A DNA stretch of 64,000 bases from the NCBI GenBank assembly GCA_000729835.1, contig JFHB01000007.1:368390-432389 (forward strand), written 5' to 3'. The notes under the pieces are model-generated. The model saw nothing but the letters and a program-made list of their open reading frames with translations. It was not told where the DNA came from and searched no databases. Position 1 is the stretch's first letter. Each line of letters begins with the position of its first letter. The stretch is from Atkinsonella hypoxylon (Eukaryota; Ascomycota; Sordariomycetes; Hypocreales; Clavicipitaceae). A program made the translations under genes and the position numbers. This document shows, in pieces, positions 54,122 through 64,000 of the stretch.

Positions 54122-57100
54122 ATGCAGCCAATGGCCATCATGCACTCCACGCAGAGTCGGCTCCATATCCAGATCCCTCAATTACTACAACAGGCCAATA
54201 CGCTCGACGCAGCGGCCGTCTCAACGACCTCCAACGTTCCTGGTTCCCCTTTGCATTCTTCTCCAAGGTCGACCTTCGACTTCACATGGATTCCGGAATC
54301 CCATGGTACGAGACCGCCCTCCGCGTCTGGGCCTCCCCGCACCCTTCACTGTAGCTCGAGAAGCTCTCCCGACTGTCGATATAGCTTCGGCTCCAGGCAG
54401 CCCTCTACCGTGAGACACGCTGCTGCAGGCCCAAGGCCCTCTCGCACAACCAACAGTTCTCTGACGTCTTCCTTCGCTTCTTCCGCCTCCAACGCTGTGT
54501 TACCGACCTCCCTGTCAGACTCGGCAGCAGTCAACGCCGGGGTGCAGCCGCCGTCTGCTTGGCTGTCAAACAGCCCCAACTCTAGCCCCATTGGCGCCGC
54601 CTACACGATCTCAACGGCGTCGTCGTCGCCGACAAGTATCTCGCCACGAACGACCAAGCCGCCGGTCACGATGCCCCCCCGGCCAGCTAAACGGTCGGCC
54701 GAGGGTGGGGGGGCCAGCGACGACGATGCCAACGCCTCCAACTCCAGCAAGATGAAGCAGGCTCGTTCGGATCGTGGCCCCGAAGACTTTTCTTCTGTCG
54801 TCAAGAACCGTCTCCAATCGTATTCTCGCACCGGCCAGGCCTGTGATAGGTGCAAGGTCAGGAAAATTCGGTGTGATGCGCTGCCCGAAGGCTGCTCTCA
54901 TTGCATCAATCTTAACCTCGAGTGTTTTGTCACGGACCGTGTCACAGGACGCACGGAGCGCAGGGGGTACATGCAGCAACTGGAAAGGGAGAAGAGCGGT
55001 ATGATTTCGCACATTCGGGACTTGGAACGGCTGTGTGCTGAGAAGGGCGTGGAGGTCAAGCCATGGGAACAGGGCGCCACTTCCATGCGTTCCTCCTCAG
55101 AAGCGGAGAATAGCGACGCAGCTGAGTCGAATGAGGCTTCTACCGCCACAGACACATGGTCGCGCTACGGGTCTTTATACATCAGGGACAGCTCATTACC
55201 CAAGGTCGCCAATGCCTTTATTAGACAGAGGATCCCGCGCAACAGTCGGCAGACAAGGCCCGAGGAAACCCACTGGGGCGTCGTCGGCGACGAAGCGCCA
55301 CTAAGCTCCCTCAAGGGCACAACACTCACCTTGCTCGGCACCACAATCGAGACAACATCGTTCGACGGCCCAGATGTTGATGAGCCACCGGCTGAGGTCG
55401 ATTCCTCCATGCCTTTGTACAACAAATCTGTCCAAGCCTTCCTTCGATCCTCGATGGGAGTGAACCCGACCGTACAAGTCGATCTGCCAACCCGCGAGAA
55501 TGCCTTTATATACGCGGAATGGTACTTTATTTCTATAGCAAGCTTCTTGCCAGTGTTGCATAAGCCGACCTTCATGAAGCTCGTAAGTCTGCCGACCAAT
55601 TCACGGCATTTTCTAGGTTTTGGGAACCGTTTGACTGATTTTTCTTCTTCTTTTTTTTTTCCAAAATAGCTGACACGAGTGTATGATGAACCCGGTTTCA
55701 AACCCTCTGCATCCGAACTCGTGCTGATACACATGGTATTTGCCCAAATTTTGTTTCAATTTGGCGTCCGGAACAGCCAGACCTTGGAGCAACGTAATAA
55801 CTTTAATGATCTATCTAACAAGCACTACCATTTTGCTCTGAGCAAGATGTATGACATCTTCTCGTCAACAAGCTTGGAAGCGCTGCAGGGTCTCATTCTC
55901 ATCGCCTCTCACACGAGATCTTTTCCAAAACCAGGATGCGGCGCCATTGTCGCCAGTATGGCGCTGCATCGAGCTCTGGAATCGAACTTGCATCGGAGAA
56001 GCAGGAAACTGGGAGAGCCGACCAATTTGCAAAACGAGCTTCGTAAACGAGCCTTTTGGTGCATCCTGACTGTCGTTGTTGCCATTAACGGCAAACGAGG
56101 CTATCCGATACCAATATCTGTCCAAGACTTCGACGTCGACTTTCCGGAGCCAATAGCTGATGAACTACTGACAAATGATGGCGTCGATACCTCGCGAACC
56201 CTCAGCTGCCCGTATGAAGTTGGCGTTTGTGGTTATAAAATGGTACCTATCGTGATGGAGATGTATGCCAACGTGTTTAGCGTCCGGAGAGATCAAGACA
56301 ACTACAAGAATGTCCTTGCTGCCTTGGAAACGCAAGTCGAAAACTGGGAAGTCAACCTGCCCGAATCACTACGACTAAGCCGATCGAAGAAGCATGATCA
56401 TGAAATGCTTGGGCCGCTCATAGCTCGTACTTATGTGCTCGAGTTTCGACTCCACATCCGTCACCCGTCTTTGGCCATGACCAACGACAAGGACTTGATT
56501 AGCGAAAACACCCATATATGCGAGGAGGCCGCCAGAGAATATCTCGAGACTGTCGAGCACTTGAGCAGAATGAAGTCGCTGGACACGACTTGGTACCAAA
56601 TGTCCATGTACTGTGTTGCCATCCTGTCCATGCTGGTGCCTCAATGGGAGAGGCGATTCGAGATAACCGAAAAGGAGGTCGCGAGGCTGAAAGATGACAT
56701 GGACAGATGGATGAACATTGTCAAAGAGATGAGCTCGCTGCTTGGTGAGCACCGCTCTTTCTTTTTTTTTGCTTTTTTTTTTAAAAAAAAAAACGCTTTC
56801 GGCGTCAAGATGCTTTGCAGAGAATGCTAATACCGTATCGCAGGATGTGGAACTGGTACGAGCACCCAGATCGCTGAATTGGTGAACAGAACCCTGGCAT
56901 GGATCCAGCAGGACATGGGCCAAAACAAGAATGCCGTTTCGCCACAGGCCGGACCTGCCGTCAAACAAGAACAACAGCAACTCGTCCAGCCGTCATCCTT
57001 GCCGCAGACACTGCCCGAGCAAGGGCATCTCAACGACGCACCTCCGTACTCGCAGCACTCAAACATGTCGACCTTCAACTCGTCCCACCTCAACGACTCG

Positions 57101-57574
57101 TCAAAGGCATACTACCAGACGGACAAACCCTCCCCCTCGCAGTCTGCGTATCCGAACCTCTCCTACGTCAACACGCAAGCGCCCCGAAACACACCCCTCC
57201 AGCCAGTAGCCTACCAGCCCGACCAACAACCCCTGTTCTATTCCGCCACCACATCGGCCGACCACCCACCCGCCGCTTCCACCGCCAACCCGATGGTCAA
57301 CTACGGCCAGCCGCTGGGCCACCAGCATCCCGACTTCATGTGGCGAACGTCGTGGCAGAACTGGACGGCCGCCATCGCAGACAGCCAGACGCGCTACAGC
57401 GCCGATGCGCTCCTGACGCTAGGCGGCGGGAGTGCCGCCCGCAACCCAGTCGTCACGCCCATCATGACGAATAATAACCTGTCGCATGTTCCTCATTCTG
57501 CGGGGGAATTGCCCATCATGCCACAGCCTGCTCAGTGGCCCTTGATCATGTTCGACCAGGCTTCTCAGGAGTGA
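54122..57574 (+). CDS. Large Zn2Cys6 transcription factor with fungal_trans domain
   Basis: Three exons, 54122-55582, 55670-56744 and 56844-57574, encode 1088 residues. Introns are GTAAGT to AAATAG, and GTGAGC to ATCGCAG. The zinc cluster is at residues 241-268: CDRCKVRKIRC, six residues, CSHC, six residues, C. A basic linker (RVTGRTERRGYMQQLEREK) leads into a short coiled coil (HIRDLERLCAEKG), typical of dimerising Gal4-type factors. The middle homology region (PF04082) covers about 450-800, with FIYAEWYFISIASFLPVLH, LIASHTRS and FWCILTVVVAINGKRGYPI. N- and C-terminal thirds are Ser/Pro and Gln/Pro/Asn rich, possible activation segments. The target is unknown. The N-terminus is uncertain: translation could start at MPPRPAKRSAE (54671). 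Intron 2 contains T and A runs. Confidence 0.83.
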
Positions 57575-58315
57575 ACATTAGCGACCTCTCTCAAAAAAAA
57601 TATTTTTTTCCTCTTTTTTTTTTTTTTTTTTTTTTTTTCCCACCTCCACGGGCGCCGCCATCTCCGGTCGACTTTGTCGCTCTGCATGGTAACCCCGTTT
57701 GAGCCAGTCGGCTTTTCCTTGACGCCTCGACCCCCGAGGCTAATGTAAATATGTAGCCTTTTTACAATACAGTGTACATAAATACTGAGATTGCAAAAAT
57801 CTTAGACTGCGTCATAATAATGAAACACTACTGGGCTTGTGCATTCTGTGGAATCTATGCCACATTTCCAGCACAAGTGTCGTGAATAGGATTCCGCCCT
57901 TTTCTTTTCTTTTTCTTTTTCTTTTCCTTTTCTTTTCCTTTTCCTTTTTTTTCCTGAAAATGCCACAAGTGGAATGAGTGATTGGAAGCAAGTCATCGGC
58001 TGAGGGGGTGGAAAATTCGAGAACCACAGCTGATGTCACTCCGGACTATGCTACACGTCATTCACTCTATATGAAGGTATGACACGACCATGAGGATGCC
58101 CCCATCATCTTGTCGACATGTACGGTAATCTCCTGTTAATCCCCTTTTATCCACGCAACGTGGAAAGCCATGTACTCTTTGTGGGGGCTCAAGTTTACAG
58201 CATCATTGACATTAGAATGTATCAAAATGAAGTAGCCTAGTTTCATGGGCGTCCTTATACTGCACAATGCTTCACAAGTGAGGGATGTGATCACGCTGAA
58301 ATGCTATCCAACATG
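57575..58315. other. Intergenic region between convergent genes
   Basis: It contains T runs at 57600-57640 and a pyrimidine tract (TTTTCC/TTTTCTTT) at 57898-57953. No gene is supported. Confidence 0.55.
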
Positions 58316-61300
58316 CTACAAAAGTAAGCGCGGCTTCATCATCGGAGCCTTATCATAATATGCAATCACCCTGCCCTTCTCATCTAGTTCCGCTCCCTTG
58401 TCAGAAATGAGGGTATATTTCTTTGTGTGCGCAACCTCCTGTCGACTCACTCTTGCCTCATCTCGGGGAATCCATATCATTGGCTTGGGCGCCCACATTT
58501 CAGGAGCGAGATAGCAGCGTTTCTTGAATTCAGCCGGATAATCGATGGCAGGAAACTGATCTCTTGGAATCATGTCTCGCAAAGCCACAAAATCCTCATA
58601 TTCCTCTGGGTGTAGCCAGCGGGCAAGGAACCCCGGTGGCTTGTCGCTGGCATGTTTGTCATGTCTCCAGAATTTGAGCTTCTGGAGAAACTCGTTCAAG
58701 CCAGTCTTATCTATCTCCTTTTCGACCTTTTGTTGCGACTTGTCCTTGAGCCACGCCTTTATGGTTGCACCAATGCTTGCCGCCCCTTCCACTGCTCGAG
58801 TGCCCGTGACTTCGTGTTCGTCACCAGACTCTTCCTCTTCTTCCTCCAAATCCTCGTCATCCGACTGGACCATTTGTTCCTCACCAAAGACCTGATTAGC
58901 ATCGTAGTATTCATTTGCGGCTCCAAGTTCACCGGTGTCTTGATCAAACCGGGCTTCCGCGAGCTCCTTTTCTCGGAGTGCTTTGGCTCTCTCTTCCTGC
59001 TGAATTTCTCCTTCGAGTGGCAAAGTCTGCGGTAAGTTGAGCAGAAGCGGCGCAATAGCATCACTGAGAGAAAAGTGCACCAAACCAGTGAAGATGATGA
59101 ACAACACCATCAACGCCACTGCTGCGTAAGCTTCTTTCAGCGCGAGCAGACCGATCAGACAGATTTGGGCCAGATAGAGCCCAATAGTCAAGTGTATGAG
59201 GGCACGGGGATAGAAAAGTCCCTTGCTATCCATGTCTGAGTCAAGGACATACAGGAGATTGTATTTCCACACAATGTGCGTGACAAACATGCCACCGGCT
59301 GCAAATATGAGAACGAGAGGGGCAATAAAGGCGTAACTGAGGGCTGAGCAAAACATGTGTCAGCACGTCTTCGGTTTAGCAATACAAAGGATAAAAGTTC
59401 AGTTGAGATTCAACGGCATACCGATAACACCCATGTTAGTGTACACTGGGTAGACGCCTCCCCAGCGAGCTGGTTCAAGTCTGAGCCACTGATTGTACCT
59501 AATGCGCGGAATTGAGCTGATCCTTCCAATGATGTAGTGTCGAATAAGACCCAAAGGATGTATGAGCCGCATTCCACTACTCATCATACACTGAATCAGA
59601 ATATAAGAGAGATAAAAGTTTGACGCTTTCGGAATATTAGCGGCCAGAAGATCTTTTGCTCCGAGTGGGTCTGACAGAATGGCGCCAAGTGCAGATGAGG
59701 CGGCTGATGTCAGAGTCGTGATGAGAAAAACCTGCACTACCTGAAAAGCGAAATATACGTTTTGGACAAAGAGCTCAACGCGAGTCGTGGTTGGAATACC
59801 TGAAATGGCCCCGCAGACTGTACAAATTTGTGAGCAACGAGAGACGAAGGCCTGTTGTAGAAAAAGTAGCAAAAGAACCTACTTCGTAAAAGCCATGGGA
59901 TTATAGACATTAGAAGCGTAAGAGCAATAGCCGGGAGGAAGCTCTGAATAAAGTCAAGTATAACCTTGGGAAGCATATTCAGGAAATTGAGGAAGGCAAA
60001 CCGTTTGGTCACTGTCTCGATGTTACTGATGGTGCCGATGAACGCTGAGGGAATCGCCCAGAAAATTACGGCCGCCGTGACGAGACTCAGGATGAGAAAA
60101 CGTCTGATGATGAGTTCCCACCACGTCATGCGTAAAGACGACCAGATTAGCTCATCTGGGCGAACGCCCAGCAACTTTGATGACATTTGTAATGGGCGAT
60201 GATGAGACAGAACCTGATGGGCTGCCTGCGCCGCCTCCTGATTGTAGAACTCGACGAAAACAGTGGGCAAGGTAACTCCATCGCCACGTCTAACCTGCTT
60301 CCGCATCTTGAAGATCTGCATATTGAGCTCGCGCAATCGAAATCTTGTCCAACGAATCGTGTCCGCACGACGGAAAAGATTGCCGATAGGTCGATGGTAG
60401 GGCCTTCGCTCGGCGGAAATCCATTGGGCGGCAACGGAGCCTCTTACATCAGGAATGTCCGCCGTAAGCCCATACGGATGCTGATACTCCTCATCGTCCT
60501 CACTTCTTTTTTCCGCATCTCTTGTCTCTTTGACCTCTGCATCTGCCTTTACAACAGGAGCTTGACTATATTTACTATCAAGAGCCTCCATGTAGATCAT
60601 AGAACCCGGCAGTTCCAACTCGAGCGGGGATTCTCTTGTCGCTTCGTTTTCTGTACTTGGGCTTGGAAGAGGGGTAAGGTCTGGTTTGGAGCCAATGGAT
60701 TCAATCATGGAAGTCTGATCTCTCGCAATATCAGCGAGTTCTGGGTGTTTGGAAAGTTTTTTGTAACGCGCTAGATTGGCCGTCCGTATAAGCGCAATTT
60801 CTGCCTTCTCTAGCCGCTCAGCTGTTTGCTGACGCTCCTTGACCATGTTTGCGAGTGCTTTAGAGGTTTGCGGAATGAAAACTCGCTTCACTTGGTCACC
60901 ATATAGTTTTCTCAGGCGCCGTTCATCTTGATACTCCTTCGGAACGCAGGTGAGCATGATTGTTCGCGAGGATATACGATCAGCATAATACGGAGACGAT
61001 AGATATGCCTGTCGGAGATTAACATAGTAGATACACTCCCTGACGATCATGTAAAGAACGAAGCCTGCGGGGACTTGTTAACATCAAGGCAAATAGCTGA
61101 TGCTTCCGTGCTTGGTTGCTTACCAAAGAAAGCCCATGCCACAAACACGTGAGCTAACAATTTTTGGGGATCCTTCACGTTGCCAATGGTCAACTTGTCT
61201 AAATCAGCAAGACCGACTCCGCCCGTAATATGTATTGGGAAGAGAATGGGAAATGTGACCAGACACCCGCCGAGGCATATATTTCGCAGAACATTGAGAT

Positions 61301-61884
61301 ATCTAAGAAAAAAGAAGCCGTCCAGTGATCCATGGTTCAGGACCCAGGTATCTGGCGTCTTGAAAAAGGGAATGATCCAGTTGAACCATCCTCCCGGCAA
61401 TGCTGGAGTTGGCAAACTATGCTACGGTTAGCTTTGACAGTCCCCCTTTTATCCGGAAGCGTTTGGACTAGGCAGCAGCTAGGAAAGGCAGGAGCTCACT
61501 CTGGAATTCGCAATTCGCGTATTGTCCTTGGCGCATATACGCGCTTGCAGTAGCGGCGTAAGATAAGGAAGGCCATCAGGCAGACTCCGGCCATAATAGA
61601 CACGGGAATAAACGTTGTACCGAGCTTCTGTATTGACGATCCCTTGTTGTTAGAGGTTGTACTCAGTGTTCCCCCAGAGGAGCCATTTCGGGCTGATCCC
61701 TGCCTCGGATCTTGATCTCCGCCCTGTTCAGGCAATGGTCAGTTTTTATCTGGATTGCGTTGGCCAAGAGAGAAGTCATTTGCAACACACATACCAGATT
61801 CAGATCAAGACGGCGAGCGATGACAAGTGGCGATAAATGAGATGTGGCCAAGGCTGCCAGGTAAGGTCCCGGTTGAGCAGCCAT
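58316..61884 (-). CDS. Csc1/OSCA/TMEM63-type stress-gated cation channel (Phm7-like)
   Basis: Six exons, 61884-61795, 61723-61500, 61416-61124, 61064-59883, 59817-59422 and 59343-58316, encode 1070 residues. The first hydrophobic segment IPVSIMAGVCLMAFLIL is in exon 2, then YAPRTIRELRIP, LPGGWFNWI and DGFFFLRYLNVLR. A cytosolic loop has RTIMLTCVPKEYQDERRLRK and VRPDELIWSSLRM. The RSN1_7TM core (PF02714) follows in exons 4-6: IIRRFLILSLVTAAVIFWA, VELFVQNVYFAFQVVQVFLI, YPVYTNMGVIALSYAFIAP and KEAYAAVALMVLFIIFTGL. The C-terminal cytosolic tail is acidic. The intron at 59882-59818 should use the acceptor GTACAG, because the nearer AACAG breaks the frame. The protein is expected to conduct cations on hyperosmotic or mechanical stress at the plasma membrane or an endomembrane. 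Confidence 0.9.
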
Positions 61885-62090
61885 TGTGAGGCAAAGTCTG
61901 CATTGTTACGCCGCCGTCATGCAGAATATATCGGTCGATGGCCAGGCAGGAGATTGATGCCTTGTCGAGCATACAGGGCAGATGGGGAGGCGAAGGAGTG
62001 TTTGTTTAAGACGGAACCAAGGGTGTCGCCGCAGATGGAGTCGGCTCTCGACTCTCGACTCGATCTGGTGGGAGGCGCCCCGAATTCATG

Positions 62091-62118
62091 TCTCTCTCTC
62101 TCTCTCTCTCTCTCTCTA
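62091..62118. repeat. (CT)n microsatellite
   Basis: About thirteen CT dinucleotide units in non-coding sequence. Confidence 0.9.
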
Positions 62119-62242
62119 TGTCAGCCCACCAGACGCATAAGACGCATAATACTTTGTCGGTATCTCGGTACTCCCTCCGCAGAACAACCCACCCAACCAG
62201 GACCGTTTATCCCCTTCGCTAAGCAGCCAACGCCACGCAGCG

Positions 62243-62290
62243 TGGCAGGCATGGTGGCAGGCATGGTGGCAGGCATGGTGGCAGGCGTGC
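62243..62290. repeat. Minisatellite, 12-bp unit GGCAGGCATGGT x4
   Basis: Four nearly perfect units of GGCAGGCATGGT. The last one is changed to GGCAGGCGTG. Confidence 0.9.
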
Positions 62291-63491
62291 AGACAAAGTT
62301 GCAGTTGAGTTGTGCTTGCACAGGCCAGACAGACTCCACTAACGGACTCCACTAATAGTTCCTTATCCGCGATGCTGGGGCCTTGGGTATTGGACCCTCG
62401 CGCCCTGTGGCTTCCAGCTTACGGGACTGCTGCGGGGCCACGCACGCCAGGGAAGGGGCAAGGCGTGATGGGCGGCACCAGGGCACCAAGGCACACAGGA
62501 GGGCTAGCGCTGCGCCTGGCACTGTTGGGACAGTGTCACCACGGCGCCCCGCTTATCCAGTCCTCCAGTTCATCCTTTCGCCTATCAGCGAGAGCCTACT
62601 CGGTCCATATCCACTTCCTATCGGTTCACTTCTCCCTTTGACATTCATGACGCCGCAAGAATCAATCACTGAAAGAATCACTGATGGCATGATGGATGAC
62701 TTGATCGACGGGCCAGCCAAATGAGCAACGGGGCAGCTGGCATGCCACCAGAAGCTCTAGACCCTCCTCGCAAGCGTGTCACCCATCACTCTTGCAGCAC
62801 AAGCTGCCAGGCAGTACCCGAGTACATGTAATGTAGCCTTTCTTTTGCTAAACCCTGTCTGAACCCTCTGCGAAGATGCTAACAGGACTTGACTTGACAG
62901 ATAACGGAGCCGATCGCCACAAGGTATCGCGCCCAGCTGCCGTTATTTATCCATTGTCCCAGACTCAACCCATCCCACAGCAAGTAATACATGCCGAGGC
63001 TTTCTGGAATGTGGCTCGGGCACTGGCTCGGGCACTACTTGTGTCGATTTGACCCAACTACCTAGGTAGGTAGTGTGTGGGCAGAGTTGGTCCAAGTACA
63101 GTTCACACGAGGGGAGAATAATGGCTTCAGAGCATCTCCTTATGGTATGTCGAGTTTGACCGGACCGGTGCATTTCCTGTACGTACCAAGTATCATAGGC
63201 ATAGGACATGTGGATTTACAATACTAGAAGCGACTTTCAATTGAAGGAAAATGAGGTATATAAAAAGGAATATACATATCTTTCTTCTAGCAGCGTTTAA
63301 TACCCTGTATATCCACCTCGTGCCTTCCTAACAGCTTCTAGCCTAGACCCACTTAGCCGGCTGATTGCAGCTGTTAGAGGGGAACCTGCCAGCTGTATAA
63401 AGAGGGGCTTGGATCTCGGCAAAATCATACAGGGTGATCCCTTTGGCTATATGACGTCTTTTGTGGGAGAGGCAAATATTGCCTGCATTAG

Positions 63492-63625
63492 CCGGCCGCT
63501 CTTAACGGCAGTTATCGTTCATTCGGATAATTAGCCCGCTTCTATAATGTTCTTTAAAATATCACTTTTATTGTCTTTAGAAGGCATCGCAAAAACCGTT
63601 ATAGAAGGAATGCCACTGAACGCGT
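63492..63625. repeat. Dispersed repeat relict, copy B
   Basis: GGCCGCTCTTAACGGCAGT and AAAAACCGTTATAGAAGGAA with TGCCACTGAACGCGT match the 25770-25925 relict in the same order. The minus-strand translation to its left (around 63330-63480) yields short protein-like stretches with stops, consistent with a dead transposon. The family was not identified. Confidence 0.55.
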
Positions 63626-64000
63626 TCGAGGCTACCTACCTCGCTATTGTGGGTGTTCAGATGTACCTCTAAAGTTATCGGAAATTGGGTGTCCGTGACC
63701 TCGTTGTTGCCTGCGCACTGCCAAAGGGATATTGTAATTATCTCTATTTGCCAAGACGCATGGAACGATTGGCGAGAGCTGGAAGCGGCTGGCGCATAGC
63801 GAAATTGCACAAATAATAATCAACGGATTTATTTGGCTTAAGCTGGGAAGACCCGGCTCGGCTGCATTAAGGCAGTCTATTATCATTGCCGTCAAGCATG
63901 CAGGCTGCAAAGAGAGAGAAAAGTATAAAAAGCGCGTATTCCTCAGTTTTTTTTTTTTTTTTTTTTTTTGCCATTATTGTACATTTTAAACATAATTTTT

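Larger units (their letters stand above)
61885..64000. other. Gene-free right end with simple repeats and a repeat relict
   Basis: No gene is supported in 2.1 kb. It contains (CT)n at 62091-62118, a 12-bp repeat at 62243-62290, the relict at 63492-63625 and a poly-T tract at 63948-63969. The stretch 63240-63950 is AT-richer than its surroundings and may belong to a decayed transposon. Confidence 0.5.

Noticed and set aside
56899..57474. 191-codon ORF in another frame of the regulator's last exon
   Set aside because: It arises from the GC-rich Pro/Gln/Ser-coding sequence. The annotated frame joins the previous exon correctly and ends at a proper stop.

Overview
The window is nuclear DNA of a filamentous ascomycete. 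Genes carry short introns (about 50-370 nt) with GTAAGT-like donors, intergenic distances are moderate, and the families are typical of Pezizomycotina: Zn2Cys6 regulators, a glucose-repressible Grg1 protein, a DUF7732-like glycine-rich surface protein and a Csc1 channel. Gene content and protein style suggest a Sordariomycete, probably Hypocreales. I cannot name the species. Intron-exon structures were read by eye from splice sites, frame continuity and family resemblance, and every exon set given was checked for an intact reading frame unless stated otherwise.

Layout. 1-0.5 kb: a decayed phytanoyl-CoA dioxygenase-like pseudogene cut by the window edge. 0.5-5.8 kb: a Zn2Cys6 regulator and an 849-residue protein of unknown function, both on the minus strand. 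5.8-8.6 kb: no gene. 8.6-12.9 kb: a PAF-acetylhydrolase-like esterase and a broken APH-family kinase gene. 13.4-13.7 kb: a 359-bp inverted-repeat element resembling a MITE, directly upstream of ribosomal protein S30. 14.9-20.8 kb: the exon-junction protein Y14, a doubtful frameshifted small gene, and the SEA/GATOR2 subunit Rtc1/WDR24. 21.1-27.4 kb: an AT-rich accessory block with four tandem copies and one detached copy of a small cysteine-rich secreted protein gene, full of homopolymer tracts.

28.3-45.98 kb is mostly core: Cft1 (CPSF160), an LMBD1-like cobalamin transporter, an ANCHR-like B-box protein, a DUF7732-like protein, a thioredoxin lacking its second active-site cysteine, Grg1, a secreted M28 aminopeptidase, a small conserved protein and a Tim17-like membrane protein. 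46-48.4 kb is empty. 48.5-51.2 kb holds proline dehydrogenase and the KEOPS subunit Cgi121. 51.2-54.1 kb has no gene but several minisatellites. 54.1-57.6 kb holds a large Zn2Cys6/fungal_trans regulator, and 58.3-61.9 kb a Csc1/OSCA channel. The right end is gene-free, with a repeat relict also seen at 25.8 kb.

The core genes are independent housekeeping functions (mRNA 3' processing, splicing, translation, tRNA modification, TORC1 signalling, amino-acid catabolism) and do not form a pathway cluster. The most unusual element is the tandem array of small secreted proteins: five related genes sharing intron phases and a cysteine framework, one having turned its first intron into coding sequence and another having lost the standard acceptor of its last intron.
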